This document shows positions 11,728 through 22,576 of a stretch of 64,000 nt of DNA, in pieces. Location of the stretch: assembly GCA_002778095.1 (NCBI GenBank), contig PCDL01000011.1:4526001-4590000 (forward strand), read 5' to 3'. Made by a program: the position numbers and the translations under genes. Below the pieces are notes generated by a model that had not been told where the DNA came from, searched no databases, and worked only from the letters and a program-made list of their open reading frames with translations. The stretch comes from Fragosphaeria purpurea (lineage: Eukaryota > Ascomycota > Sordariomycetes > Ophiostomatales > Ophiostomataceae). How positions within the stretch are numbered: position 1 is the stretch's first letter; each line of letters opens with the position of its first letter.

Positions 11728-12038
11728 TCAGACCAATCTCGAAAACCATTCTGGGAGATTGTGAATGGTGATTTGAGTTGCATGCCACAACGCCGCATCA
11801 TATTGCATGGCTTTGTGAATGTAGTCATTCGCTTTGTCAGCACCATCCGGCGACTTTCCTTCTTCGTACGGATTGTGGTTGATTGCCCGCGCCGCGGAAT
11901 GTCGCACTGTTCCGTAATTCCGCTTCGCACTCTGCCCAAGGAGATAAGCTCGCGGGCTAAAGTCCGCTGTCGCTAAAAGAGCCCACCCTCGGCCCCTGGG
12001 AGCGGCTCTTCCCTCATTTGGAAGTTGGCCGTCTTCGT
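11728..12038 (-). CDS. Unassigned coding-like terminal exon
   Basis: A 311-nt open stretch ends in TGA at 11730-11728 and is preceded by a T-run plus AG (acceptor ending at 12039), exactly as a fungal 3' exon would be. It encodes about 103 residues of ordinary soluble-protein composition, including RGWALLATADF, RNYGTVRHSAARAIN and ALWHATQITIHNLPEW. It has no ATG of its own near the start. A possible preceding exon (about 12128-12100, splitting at GTAATC) would join in frame to give ...TWLFLRY-EDGQLP. The 5' end was not found. No family is recognised. It could be a lineage-specific gene or a relic. Confidence 0.3.
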
Positions 12039-12128
12039 CTAAAAAAACCGCTTAGACGCCAAAAAATGCCACCAAAAACAACACTACAGAGCACGCAGTA
12101 GATTACAGCGTAAGAAGAGCCATGTTTC

Positions 12129-13599
12129 GTTTTTCAACGAATGGCCTCCTAGTATTTACTTTGTACTCGCAGACTGCGGTCGCCTGATTTCTCCATTTCA
12201 CCGCCGCCTTCACGCCCACGCGGCGGCCGCTGGCAGTGCCACCAAGCCCTCGCTTGCTCGTGCTATAGTTTAAGCGGCGGTGTCGTTCTTCATCCGTTTG
12301 CAGTTTTATATGTGCCCTTGGCGTTGCCTCTGGTTGTTAAGTAGAAGACAAAAATTACAGGGAAAAGGCGCTGATATTGTGCGCTCGCCGCCAACATGGA
12401 AACGGCTCTTTACTGATTGCCTACCTTGCTGACTGAATAGAATAAATACTTTCTTCGAATTTAGGATATTTTAGTTAAAACATGGGCAGGATCGTGGTTG
12501 TAAACATCGCAATTATGGCTGCCGAATGGCTTGCCAGAAAATGTGCGCGCGGACCGTTTTTCCCTGCGTTCATCAGATGTGACGCATCGTCATATCAGCC
12601 GCTGTTTTCCAGTGTGTGAAAGAAGAGGGAGTAAGACAAACAAAAGACACGCGGACACGGATTCTTGTCGTTCCCGACACACCGCAAGGCCAGCACAATG
12701 ATCTGCGGTTCGGTGGTCGGAGTAAGCAGGTAGTTTGCTGTAATCATAGTCCGTGGACGAGCCGGTCCCTTTCCCCCCATTTCCCGCTATGTCGCCGATT
12801 TAGAGTTCTTACTGAGTTCTTATTTTGTATTACCCCATACGACGCGTTACAAAGAAATTTAGCGTTTTCTCGTCAACTTAAGAGCTGCCTTGTCCTGTGC
12901 ACGTATGGTAGATTGTTAGGCGTAGGCCCTCCTCGTACTTCGTACCGCGTGCATTGGCCACACAATGCATGGGATGGCGTCAGCAAGACATGCCATCCTT
13001 GGTTCAGTTCCTCATTTGGGTTGACATGTAGCATGTCGTGGCTCCGTTGACGACGTACGCAAACGCTGCCTTTTGTTTTGGCTCCTCCTTTTTTGGACAC
13101 TTCCACACAGACCAGCAGGGAGAGACTTCACGGACGTGTTTTTGTCTTGAAAAGTTATTTTTACTAGTGTGATATTATTCCGTACAATAAAATACAGCTC
13201 AATGGCTTCGTTCTGACAGGCAGAAGGGCGTCGAACGCTCGAGAAAATTCAGCGGTAGTTGGCTGCCTATAACCAACGCCCTGTTCATAGCATGCGGCGG
13301 GAAGCAAAGCACGTCTCCTCCTAGCACCCGGTAAAAATAGAGTGTTTGTTTGCGGGAACGAGAGTAATATACGACATAGTTGTACATACAGAGAGTGGTA
13401 CTCGTATTCGTAGATAAGCTGCAAAAAGTCCCAAAACCATGGTTAGGGGGTCTCGATCAAGAATCAGAAGCATATTCGGTACCTTATGTATCGTGTGTAA
13501 AGCAGCCAGCTTGAGGTACCCAGTACCTCATGACACCACCGGGCGGGCACGGCGTAACATTTCCTCCTGTATGACAATAACAACAACCAACAGCCAGAC
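12129..13599. other. Intergenic spacer
   Basis: No supportable gene. A minus-strand stretch around 12140-12350 could hold further exons of the unassigned gene ending at 11728, but frames and splice sites do not settle. The remainder shows only short chance frames. Confidence 0.4.
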
Positions 13600-14685
13600 T
13601 CGCCGCAAACGTTTCTTCTCTTTTTTTTTCTTTTCCTTCCTTTCCTCCCACTTAGTCTGTTCTTGTTTCTACTTTTCTACCTATGATTCGTTCGCCTATT
13701 TTTTCCGAGGCGTAGCGTTGGGACCGCTTCATCCATTAGAGCTTTGTTTCTTTTTCTTTTTTTTCTTTTTTTGGTTTTTTCCTTTTTTCCCCTTCCATTT
13801 TTTTCTTCCCTTTTCTTTCAGCTCCACCCCCCTACAGGTTGCCACAACAAAGGCACTCGGCCGGTTACCCTTTTCGTTCTGGCCGTTTGCCGACCCATTA
13901 TCTTATTTTTTTTTTCTTGTCTCATCCCCCCTTTTTCTTCCCCCTTTTCCCTTTCGCGTTAGCACTTCACTGACAAGCACAACGCTTTCTTGTTCTTGGC
14001 ATCAACCCGGGTTCCTTGAAGTCCCCGTCCGGCGTCACCCCCCGTAACAGTGGTCATGGCTTTCGCTATGATACCCTTGCTTCTGGGCCCTTCTTCTTCT
14101 TCGTCGTTGCGTGGTCCCCCCCAACACGGACCTGACCACGGACTTTTGCTTTCTAATCTCCTTCTTCCCCCCTGGTGCCAATATCAAAAAGTCTCCGTTA
14201 TGGGGGGGGGGGGGGGGGCGCGGGACGAACAGCATCGCTTGTAGTCGTTCGTGGTATGTAGGTTAGACTTTGCGCCGACCTGTTCATTGTCTTATTTTTC
14301 AGAACGCTTCGTTTCCGTTCGGGACCCAATCTGCTCTCCCTTTTTGGTCGTGTCCTCCGTATTTCGTTTCTAGGCTCCGTAATACTACTCCGTACGGAAA
14401 GTTTCTCTCGTTTCTTTTTTTTTGTCCTTTTATTTATTGCCCTTGCCACTCCCGCTTCCTCGACCACATCCCGTTCTTTCGTTTGATTCTTCACGTCGCA
14501 TCACTTTCCATATTACACTCTTTCCTTCTCTCTTTTTTTATTATAATATATATCTTTTTTATTTCTTTGTGTAGCGTGCGTTTCCTTTCTTTCTCTTATT
14601 ATAGTCTCATACTCTTCTTAACTCCTATTTTCCCATAATATCTTCTCCACGCATCTGAACGTGTTGTCATCGCCACCCCATCGCG
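13600..14685 (+). promoter_or_regulatory. CT-rich upstream region of the MFS gene
   Basis: About 1 kb in which the coding strand is strongly pyrimidine-rich (TTTTTCTTTTC-type runs), with an AT-rich TATA-like cluster at 14537-14553, about 130 nt before the ATG. Open frames here (for example 13439-14047) are only Phe/Ser/Leu-rich translations of this tract. CT-rich promoters and leaders are common in filamentous fungi. Confidence 0.45.
14202..14218 (+). repeat. Homopolymer of 17 G
   Basis: An uninterrupted G17 run inside the otherwise pyrimidine-rich MFS upstream region. It is the longest G run in the window and may vary in length or be misassembled. Confidence 0.85.
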
Positions 14686-16727
14686 ATGCTCGACATTGCG
14701 CCCAAGACCGCGGGCGGCGACTCCCGGGCCGCCTCACCCACCCTCGCCCCGAGCCACACGAGCGTCGACAAGGAGCTCCGCGACGAAAAGGTGCGGCACG
14801 AGGACGACGTCAACGACGACGACAACACGTCCCAAGAACGTGCCACCGACGAAGAAATTGAAAATGTCAACATCGAGGCCATTCGCGCGGCCGCCGACGC
14901 CGAGGGCCCTCTGACAAAAACCGAGACGGCGGCCACGTCCAAGTCGGCCGTGGCCGGGGCCGTAGCCTTGGCCCAGACTGCCACCCGCGAGGACGGCACC
15001 GCATACCCGAGCGGCACCCGTCTCGGCCTTATCATGCTCGCCCTCTGCCTCTCCGTCTTCCTTATGGCCCTCGACAACTCTATCATTGCCACGGCCATTC
15101 CCAAGATCACCGACCAATTTCACAGTCTCGGCGACGTGGGCTGGTACGGAAGTGGTACGTCTTTTTGCCTGTCCTGGCTTCGCTGGTTTTTTTTTTTCTT
15201 TTTTATTTTGCTCTCCTATTCTTCAGATTCGCTTCGTTGGATTTATGCTAACGCACCAAAGCCTACCTCCTGACCACTGCCGCTCTGCAACTGCTGTTTG
15301 GCAAATTCTACACGTACTTCAGCATCAAGTGGATTTACCTCGGCGCCATTTTTGTGTTCGAGGTCGGCTCGCTCATTTGCGGCGTCGCCCAAAACTCGGT
15401 CACGCTCATCCTCGGCCGCGCCATCGCCGGCCTCGGCTCCTCGGGCATCTTCTCGGGCGCCCTCATCATCCTCGCCTACTCCTCCCCACTGGAGAAGCGG
15501 CCCATGTACTCGGGCCTCATCGGCTCCATGTACGGCATCGCCTCCGTTGCCGGCCCGCTCCTCGGCGGCGTCTTCACCGACAAGGTCACCTGGCGCTGGT
15601 GCTTCTTCATCAACCTGCCCATCGGCGCCATCACTCTTGTCGTCATCGGCATCTTCTTCAAGGACCCGCACCGCCGCAACGGCGAGCTCGCCTCGCCCGA
15701 AACCGCTGCGGGCGACGCCCTCGCCGACGCTGCGGCAGCTGAGGCGGCCAACTCCGCCACCGCCGCCGACCCGGCTCCGCCCAAGACGTTGTGGGAAAAG
15801 ATCCGCCCCTTCGACCCCATCGGCTCGATCCTCTTCATGCCCGCCGTTATCTGCCTGCTGCTCGCCCTGCAGTGGGGCGGCACCACCTACGCCTGGAAGA
15901 GCGGCCGCATCATCGCGCTGCTCGTGCTCTTCGGCGTGCTCATCGTCGCCTTCTTGTTCGTCCAGTACCGCCAGCAGGACCACGCCACCGTGCCCCCCCG
16001 CATCATGAGCAAGCGCTCCGTCTGGGCCGCCGGCTGGTTCAGCTTCGCCATGGGCGCCGCCTTCTTGTCGTCCGTGTACTACCTGCCCATCTGGTTCCAG
16101 TCCGTCAAGGGCGCGTCCGCCGTCAGCTCGGGCCTCATGAATCTGCCCATGCTCATCTCGCTCGTCGTCATGTCCGTCGTCTCGGGCACGCTCGTCACCG
16201 TCTTCGGCTACTACACCCCCTTTATGCTGGCCGGCACGGCGCTCGCGGCTACGGGCTACGGCCTCATCACGACCTTTGTGCCCAGCACGGGCCACAGCCG
16301 CTGGATCGGCTACCAGATCGTGGCCGGCGCGGGTGTGGGCCTGGGCATGCAGCAGCCGCTCATGGCCGTCCAGACCGTCCTTGCCATCAAGGACGTGCCC
16401 ACGGGCACGTCCGTCATTGTGTTCCTGCAGACGCTCGGCGGCGCGCTCTTTGTGTCCATTTCGCAAAACATCTTCACGAACAAGCTGCAGACGTACGTGC
16501 GCGAGTTCGTGCCCGGGCTCGACCCGGCCGTCGTGCTGGCGACGGGCGCGACGAGCGTGCAGACCACGATCCCCGCCGAGGACCTCCCTGGCGTGACGCT
16601 GGCGTACAGCGACGCGCTGACGCGCACGTTTGTGGTGAGCACGGCGCTGGCGGCCATGACCATCATCGGCTCGCTGGCGATCGAGTGGAAGAGCGTCAAG
16701 GGCAAGAAGATCGAGATGATGGCATGA
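14686..16727 (+). CDS. MFS drug/toxin exporter, 14-TM (DHA14-like)
   Basis: Two exons (14686-15154, 15262-16727) flank a 107-nt intron (GTACGT...ATGCTAACG...AAAG), giving 644 aa. A long hydrophilic, acidic N-terminus (about 105 residues) precedes the transporter. TM1 carries the DHA14-type LDNSIIATAIPKI motif. The GRAIAGLGSSGIFSGALIIL motif, the PLEKRPMYSG loop and WRWCFFINLPIG follow in the order seen in fungal multidrug/efflux MFS proteins. A His-free, Ala/Glu-rich loop separates the two halves. It probably acts as a plasma-membrane proton antiporter exporting small molecules. No biosynthetic genes lie next to it, so the substrate cannot be inferred. The neighbouring wall-protein gene is convergent. 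Confidence 0.93.
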
Positions 16728-17461
16728 GGCACGCTGTTCTTCACTTTTTTTTATTTTTTTTTGTTTCTCTGCCCTCGTCGTTGCAGATTTTGGCGTTTAT
16801 AACATACAGGACGGACATGGACCATGGGCATATATACCTGTCTTATTTTTTTGCATCCCGAACGTTGCCTGTTTTTTCCCCCTTTGTTCGGCAACCGTAT
16901 CTTAAACATGGCTTTGGCTAGCCAAATCTCTACTATGGTTTTTAGATTTTCAGGACCTCAAAGCATAACAATCATTTCAACAATTTTCTAGTTTATACCT
17001 TAGATAATTTTATCAATAATTCCAGTTATTTTCAATACTATGATTACCCATCCGTATATAACTATATATATATTCGTAAAATGCATGCAGCACAACGCTG
17101 TTGGTAGTAATGATCGTGATGTTTCGTTTCTTTTTTTGTTTTCTTCGTTGCACTCATTTCCGCATGTTTGTTCCCTTTCCGTCCCATTCTATGATCCGTT
17201 CATCGTTCTTGTGTTCGTATGTCCACCCTGGTGTATTTGTACTTTTGAAGTACCCTGAGAGAAACGCCGTATATGCAAAAAGAAAAAGGAAAGAAAAAAA
17301 AATAGAAGTGGAAAATAATAATATCAAAAAAGATGGTGAATAATGAGACAACAAGAGTTGTCCTAAGGTCATCGCCATGAAGAAGAGAAAGGGACCGTGA
17401 AGAAAAGGGAAAGATGTAAGCATTTTGGACAGGCAGAAAAGGGCGAGACAAAACAGGACTT
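16728..17461. other. Convergent intergenic region
   Basis: Shared 3' region between the MFS gene (+) and the wall-protein gene (-). It is AT-rich with several AATAAT-type stretches (around 17316) suited to polyadenylation on either strand. No gene was seen. Confidence 0.6.
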
Positions 17462-18997
17462 TTACGCCTTGGCTCCTTGCTTCAGCGTGCCTGCGGCCGT
17501 CGTCGTGCCGTTGACCAGCGTGTAATCTTGCAGCTGCACGCCGGCGCCCAGCTGGGCGCCGCCCACGGTCACGGCCTGGAGGTCGACCTTGTCGTACTTG
17601 CCGTTGACCAGCGTCGCGCCCTGCACGGCCACGGCCTCCAGCACGCTGTCGGTGACGGTCACGTTTTGCAGCAGCGAGTGCAGCACGACTGCATCCGTGA
17701 TGCTGCCGCCCGTCACGCGCACCTTGTCCAGCCACGCGCCGGCCTCGACGGTGCTGTCGACGAGCACACCACCCGAGACGTTGGCCGCGTGGACCGTCAC
17801 GCCAATGAGCAGGCAGTCGCTGACGGCAGTGTCGTGGAGGGTCTCGCCGATGATGACGCAGGCCGTCGTGGTGATGCAGGCCGTGGTCGGGGCCGGCGGC
17901 GGCGGCGGTGGCGGGACCTTGGTGGTCACGGGCGGTGGCGGCGGAACCTTGGTGGTCACCGGGGGCGGCACAACCGTGGTAGTGGCCGGCGGCGGCGGCG
18001 GTGGCGGCGGCAGCGTCACCGTGGTTGTGTACGTCTTGCCGCTGGACACGTACGTGGACGTCGTGCAGGGCACGGTGGTTTCTTCCGTGTTGGTGACGGT
18101 GGTGGTGTATGTCTGGCCGTTGGAGGTCACCGTGTGCGTCTTGCAGTGCTCGCACGGGATGGTGATCTCAGTGGTGTAAGTCTTGGTGTAGGTTATGCCG
18201 TTGGACACAAACGTGGTGGTGGTGCACGGCACAGTGGTCGCCTCAGTGAGCGTCTTCGTGGTGGTGTACGTGTGGCCGTTGGAGACGTACGTCGAAGTCG
18301 TGCAGGGCACGGTCGTCTCCTCGGTGTTGGTGACGGTGGTGGTGTACGTCTTGCCGTTGGACGTCACGGTGTGTGTCTTGCAGTGTTCACACGGGATGGT
18401 GACTTCGGTGGTGACGGTGGCCGTGTAGGTGTGCGTGTAGGTGTGGTTGCCGGAGATGTAGGTGGAGGTGGAGCAGCTGACGGTGGTTACGTCGGTGACG
18501 GTGTCTGTCACGACGGTGCTTGCGGAGTGGCCTCCGGCGCCACCGCTATAGCTGCTGCTGACCCCCGTGCTCAGCGGAACACTGTGGGACGAGGAGCTGG
18601 ACGGTGCAGACGACGCTGAGACGGACACGGACGGCACCGACGATGAAGCCGAGACGGACACGGACGGTGCCGATGACGAAGCCGAGACGGACACGGACGG
18701 TGCCGATGACGAAGCCGAGACGGACACCGACGGCACGGAGGACGAAGCCGAGCCGGAGATGGGGCCCACGCTCAAGCTGGCGCTGCCACTGGGGCTGATA
18801 GGCAGGCTCGACGACTCAGACACCGGCACGGACGAAGAAGCCGGCTCGGAGGAGGCCGACAAGCTGTTGGTGTCGTTCTGGAAGTGGCGGCCCCGTTTCA
18901 AGTACGGGTACGCATGGTTGTCGTAAGGGCCGGCGGGACCGGCCACGGCAGAGCCGATGGCCAGAGACCCGAGGGCCAGAAAGGTGGACCAGTGCAT
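17462..18997 (-). CDS. Secreted Ser/Thr-rich wall protein with pentapeptide-like C-terminus
   Basis: A 511-aa protein from the ATG at 18997, which starts a clear signal peptide (MHWSTFLALGSLAIGSAVAG). The in-frame extension to 19138 is a CT-rich leader. Order: signal; a Lys-Arg site near residue 33; a Ser-rich region with four PSVSVSASSSA-like repeats; a Thr-rich region with two near-identical 54-residue cassettes that each carry IPCEHCKTHTVTSNG and VPCTTSTYV; a Pro-rich linker (PPPPPP, TTKVPPPP); then about 110 residues with a five-residue hydrophobic period (AWLDK/VRVTG/GSITD/AVVLH...). The Ser/Thr-rich parts suggest heavy O-mannosylation and an extended stalk. The C-terminal part may form a pentapeptide-repeat-like beta-solenoid. 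No GPI signal is present. A role in the wall or in adhesion is inferred; no named family was recognised. Confidence 0.85.
   Translation of the reverse strand: MHWSTFLALGSLAIGSAVAGPAGPYDNHAYPYLKRGRHFQNDTNSLSASSEPASSSVPVSESSSLPISPSGSASLSVGPISGSASSSVPSVSVSASSSAPSVSVSASSSAPSVSVSASSSVPSVSVSASSAPSSSSSHSVPLSTGVSSSYSGGAGGHSASTVVTDTVTDVTTVSCSTSTYISGNHTYTHTYTATVTTEVTIPCEHCKTHTVTSNGKTYTTTVTNTEETTVPCTTSTYVSNGHTYTTTKTLTEATTVPCTTTTFVSNGITYTKTYTTEITIPCEHCKTHTVTSNGQTYTTTVTNTEETTVPCTTSTYVSSGKTYTTTVTLPPPPPPPPATTTVVPPPVTTKVPPPPPVTTKVPPPPPPPAPTTACITTTACVIIGETLHDTAVSDCLLIGVTVHAANVSGGVLVDSTVEAGAWLDKVRVTGGSITDAVVLHSLLQNVTVTDSVLEAVAVQGATLVNGKYDKVDLQAVTVGGAQLGAGVQLQDYTLVNGTTTAAGTLKQGAKA
18015..18176 (-). repeat. 162-bp intragenic repeat, copy A
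   Basis: Encodes the second (C-terminal) of two 54-codon Thr-rich cassettes with IPCEHCKTHTVTSNG and VPCTTSTYVSSG. It is aligned end to end with copy B at 18252-18413 and differs mostly at third codon positions. Confidence 0.9.
18252..18413 (-). repeat. 162-bp intragenic repeat, copy B
   Basis: First (N-terminal) copy of the 54-codon cassette in the wall-protein gene. A shorter, partial third unit (EATTVPCTTTTFVSNG) lies between the two copies. Confidence 0.9.
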
Positions 18998-19220
18998 CGT
19001 AGTAAGAAGAGATGCTGTGGTGGTATACAGGTGGAGGGCTTTGTGAGGGGAGGTGTAGGAGAAACGAGAGACGAAAGAAACGAGAGACGTAAACGAGAGA
19101 GAGAAAGAAGAGGGAGAGGGAGGGAGACTTGAGTTCAAAAGATAGTCAAGAGATGATAAAGAGAGAAGAATGAGGGAAGAAGTGAGACGGGCAAGTGGTG
19201 CAGCATCAAGCAGTCTTATA
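18998..19220 (-). promoter_or_regulatory. CT-rich leader and TATA of the wall-protein gene
   Basis: On the coding (minus) strand, a CT-rich tract (about 19135-19030) precedes the ATG and a TATAAG element lies at 19220-19215. The layout matches the leader of the DUF1996 gene at 8.5 kb. Confidence 0.4.
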
Positions 19221-22200
19221 GACGGAATATGAAAGCGAGGAAAGGCAAAAGAACGAGATCAATGCGTTCATCAAATACAGTCTCTGGCCTTGCTCGTGTA
19301 TCCGCTTGGATACGACCCCCACACAATTAGCCCATCTCGTAAGAAGAAAAAGAGACAGGAATAGACCGAGAACGAAGCTATCTTTCCCTCTTCTCGTAGG
19401 AACACACACACACACACACACTCCGGCGACGCGACTACATCATAGTGGAACCCGGAAGACGATAAAAAGAGGAGCTACCTCGTATTGTCAGGTTAGGCCA
19501 AGATGCAAGGAGTTGGTCATCGACTCTCGCCAAGCTGATTCGATCGTGATGGGGCTTTAATGTGTGGTGGTCTACCTGCATGGCTGCGTGGGAACGAACT
19601 GGAGACGAAGGCAGGTGAACCGAAGAAACGACCGAGAAGAGAAGCTTGCAACAAGCGAAGAGCTCCATCGAAGCAAAAGCTCCAATCGCATCGTCTGAAC
19701 AATACGGAGGATTCGGACCCAAAGGCCAACCACGCCATTTAGCTTTGCTGAAGCGGGTGGTGGTGGACACCTTTTACGAGGTGGCAAGAGAAAGATGGTG
19801 GTTGAAAAAAAGAATCAAGAAAATCCAAGAGGGTGGTCATCGATTGAGTGAATAATACACGAGGGGAGGAAAGGGAAAAAAAATAAACTAATGAGAAACA
19901 GGAGTTGAGGTTTTGATGTAGGACGTACAAAGTAAGTACTCAGGGGTTGACTGCTAAACCTAACCTACCACCTAACTCCTTTTCCTGGGGGGAAGGCGGA
20001 GAGCCTTGTCGATGGAATGCACATCGTACAGCACAACGATCAACCGTACGAGTAATACCGGGTTCACCGTATGTATTTCGTACTCCACACCCCGTATAGA
20101 GAGGTCGTTCGAGAGAAAAAGATCGAAAAGTGGAGAGAGAGCCTCGTATCAAAAACACTCACCACCACCACCTCAACACTAAAAATAACAACAGGGAATA
20201 TTGCAAGCCCAGCGCGCCGCCTGGGCTACTAAGTAGATGGGCAAAGATGGATGGGGGGCGTTCGGGTGCCCGGCCACCAGGTTGAGAAGCGAGATGCGCA
20301 GCCAAGATCTGCAGGTCTTCTTCCCCCTGGCAACAACCGTGGGTTAATGGCTGAAAAACCCGTGGCTGGCGACTTGTGGCTGGAAAACCGTGGCTGGAAG
20401 AAACCTTACCCTCGGCGAACAAAACAGGGGTCAAAGTGAAGAAAGGGAACACGGACCTCCTCCCCCATTTTATTCCCCCCCCCCTGCCGGCATCTGCCGC
20501 GGGCTGTTGGCGTTGGGTTGATGTGATGCCTTCTGTTGTATGTAAGAATACTTACGGATGTCACTTGTCAGTTTCCTGGAGTGCAGATCGGTTTACAGCA
20601 TCCTGTAAGCATCGACATGGGAACACAACTTTGATTGTGGTAAGCGGAGTTGAAGGCTCTCTTTCATATGCGGTCTATTGGCAGCAACGGCAAGCGGTTC
20701 CACACCCTCCATCCGGGTCGTCCGGTACCGTGTTTTTTTTTATTTTTATGAACAGGTCTTGCGAGAAACGAACAAACTACAACCATTGCGTACGCTCTCG
20801 CAACCCGCACAAGAAAAACGACGGCGCCGTGACGTGGAGGCCGCTGGCCATTGGCTCATCGCGGCTGGCAGGCAACAAGACGGGCAGAGCGGACCTCTTG
20901 CGATTACGAGAAAAAGTGAAATGGTTTTTGTGTGTATAGAGGACAGACGACGTACGAACGCTGTTTTTTTCCTTTTCTCTCGCGGTAGGCCAACACCGGA
21001 ACATCCACCTCCTCCCGCCGGCCTCGTATTTTCTTCGGCGTGCGCCTCAGCTACTCCGTAAAGTACCAGGTTGCATTAGTGCGCGTCTGGCGGGCTGAAC
21101 AGCACAGCAACGCTGCAGTAGCAAGTGCGATACGAGGAGGAAAAAACCAACAAAAAAAACAGAAGACCTCGTATAGCGGAGACGCACTCGTGGAAAAAGA
21201 AGTGGTTGGATCTTCTGCATCGGGCAACGCTGCAGGAATAAATCAATGCCTTGCGAAGACGTTACTGGTTAGAAAAAGTCTGAAAAGAAGAAAAAAGCAA
21301 GTAATGCTTCTCGTATTGCTCGCAAAATTCTCGCAAAATGCAACTTGTGTCGACGAGCTGGTTTGTTTTCGGCGTGTTGTTTCTTTTCCTTCTCTTGTAA
21401 CGTGCATTTTCACCTCGTCTCGTTGGCTGCCAGGATTCAACCACCGTACACGATGCTGCATACGAACTAATGCATCGTAGAACTCGTACCATGAAGCACC
21501 TCCATTGCGTACACATCGTTTTTTTTTCTCCCACCTTTGTCTATACGAGAAGTTTACGTTGGGAACAGATGGAAAAAAAAAAGAAAAAAAACATCGACAA
21601 AGACGACCATGACGAAACCGAATTCGCTGGCAGGAAAAGCCGAAAAAAAAGCAGACAAAACAAAAGGCAGGAGATATCGTGTTTGCATGGTTTGGGCTAT
21701 ATAAGACGCCGGCTCGTTGTAGTGGTTATCTTGGTGTACATATAAGTAAATACGCATTTGTTTACAATGCTGCTTTTTTTCTCTGTTACTGGGCCTGCCG
21801 ACTCCCCCTCACATGACGTCAACAGGCAACGCCATCCCAGGAGGCTGGGCAACCCGGGCGGGCCAACCAGTGGGGCGAGGACAGGGGCCAAATAGGCGGG
21901 GGCGCGCATTCGGCCGCGGCACCGCCAAAACAGCACACCACAGGAGGCTGGCAGTGCAAAAGACATTGACAGCGTGGGACGTGGGCAGCTGTTGATCATA
22001 CGAGCAAGGGGCGGAGACGGCTTGCAGTAAGGTGTCGTGGGTTGTGGCCGCAGGGGAGGTTTTTTCCTTTTTTAGAAAAAAGGAAAAAAGGGGCGTTTGT
22101 TGACATCGCCAACCTCCCGTCTTTCTGAGTGCGTCCATGTATGTTCACGTCTATTTGCAAAACATTGTCACGTTTGGAATATTTTGGATGTGTGAGAAGA

Positions 22201-22576
22201 GACGACTCTGCGTCGGGGCCACGCACTTTGGTGGTGGCCTCCTTGTATTTTGTTCGTTGGTGTTCCGTGTCTCCGGTGAAAACCACTTCCTCTCCGGGAC
22301 GTCCCAGTGATTCCCATGCTCCGAGTCCCCCTTTTTTGCCGTTTGCCCCCTATAGTATGTAATGCTGGTACTCCCGTACAACAAACAGATTCAACAACAA
22401 AAAATTACTACGCCCAAGAGAAGGGCATCCCAGACACCAGATATCTAGAAAAAAGCGCCGTACCAGTAAATAAGCAAGCAAGCAAGCAACAAAGGGATCC
22501 CATGCAACAACACAACAGAGAAATCCAAAACCTTGTATGATACATCCAACTCCCTGTTGCAAAAGGCACACCCCCA
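19221..22576. other. Intergenic region rich in CTCGTA/TACGAG
   Basis: About 3.4 kb with no supportable gene. It contains an alternating CA run (about 19403-19421) and 14 copies of the hexamer CTCGTA or its complement between 19336 and 22004. Chance open frames here have no domains. It separates the promoter of the wall-protein gene from the 3' end of SWR1. Confidence 0.6.

Noticed and set aside
13439..14047. 202-codon open frame upstream of the MFS gene
   Set aside because: It is a translation of a CT-rich tract (Phe/Ser/Leu runs) without domains; better read as promoter/leader.
15243..16466. 407-codon minus-strand frame over the MFS gene
   Set aside because: Antisense shadow of GC-rich coding DNA; Gly/Asp/Glu/His-rich and no family.
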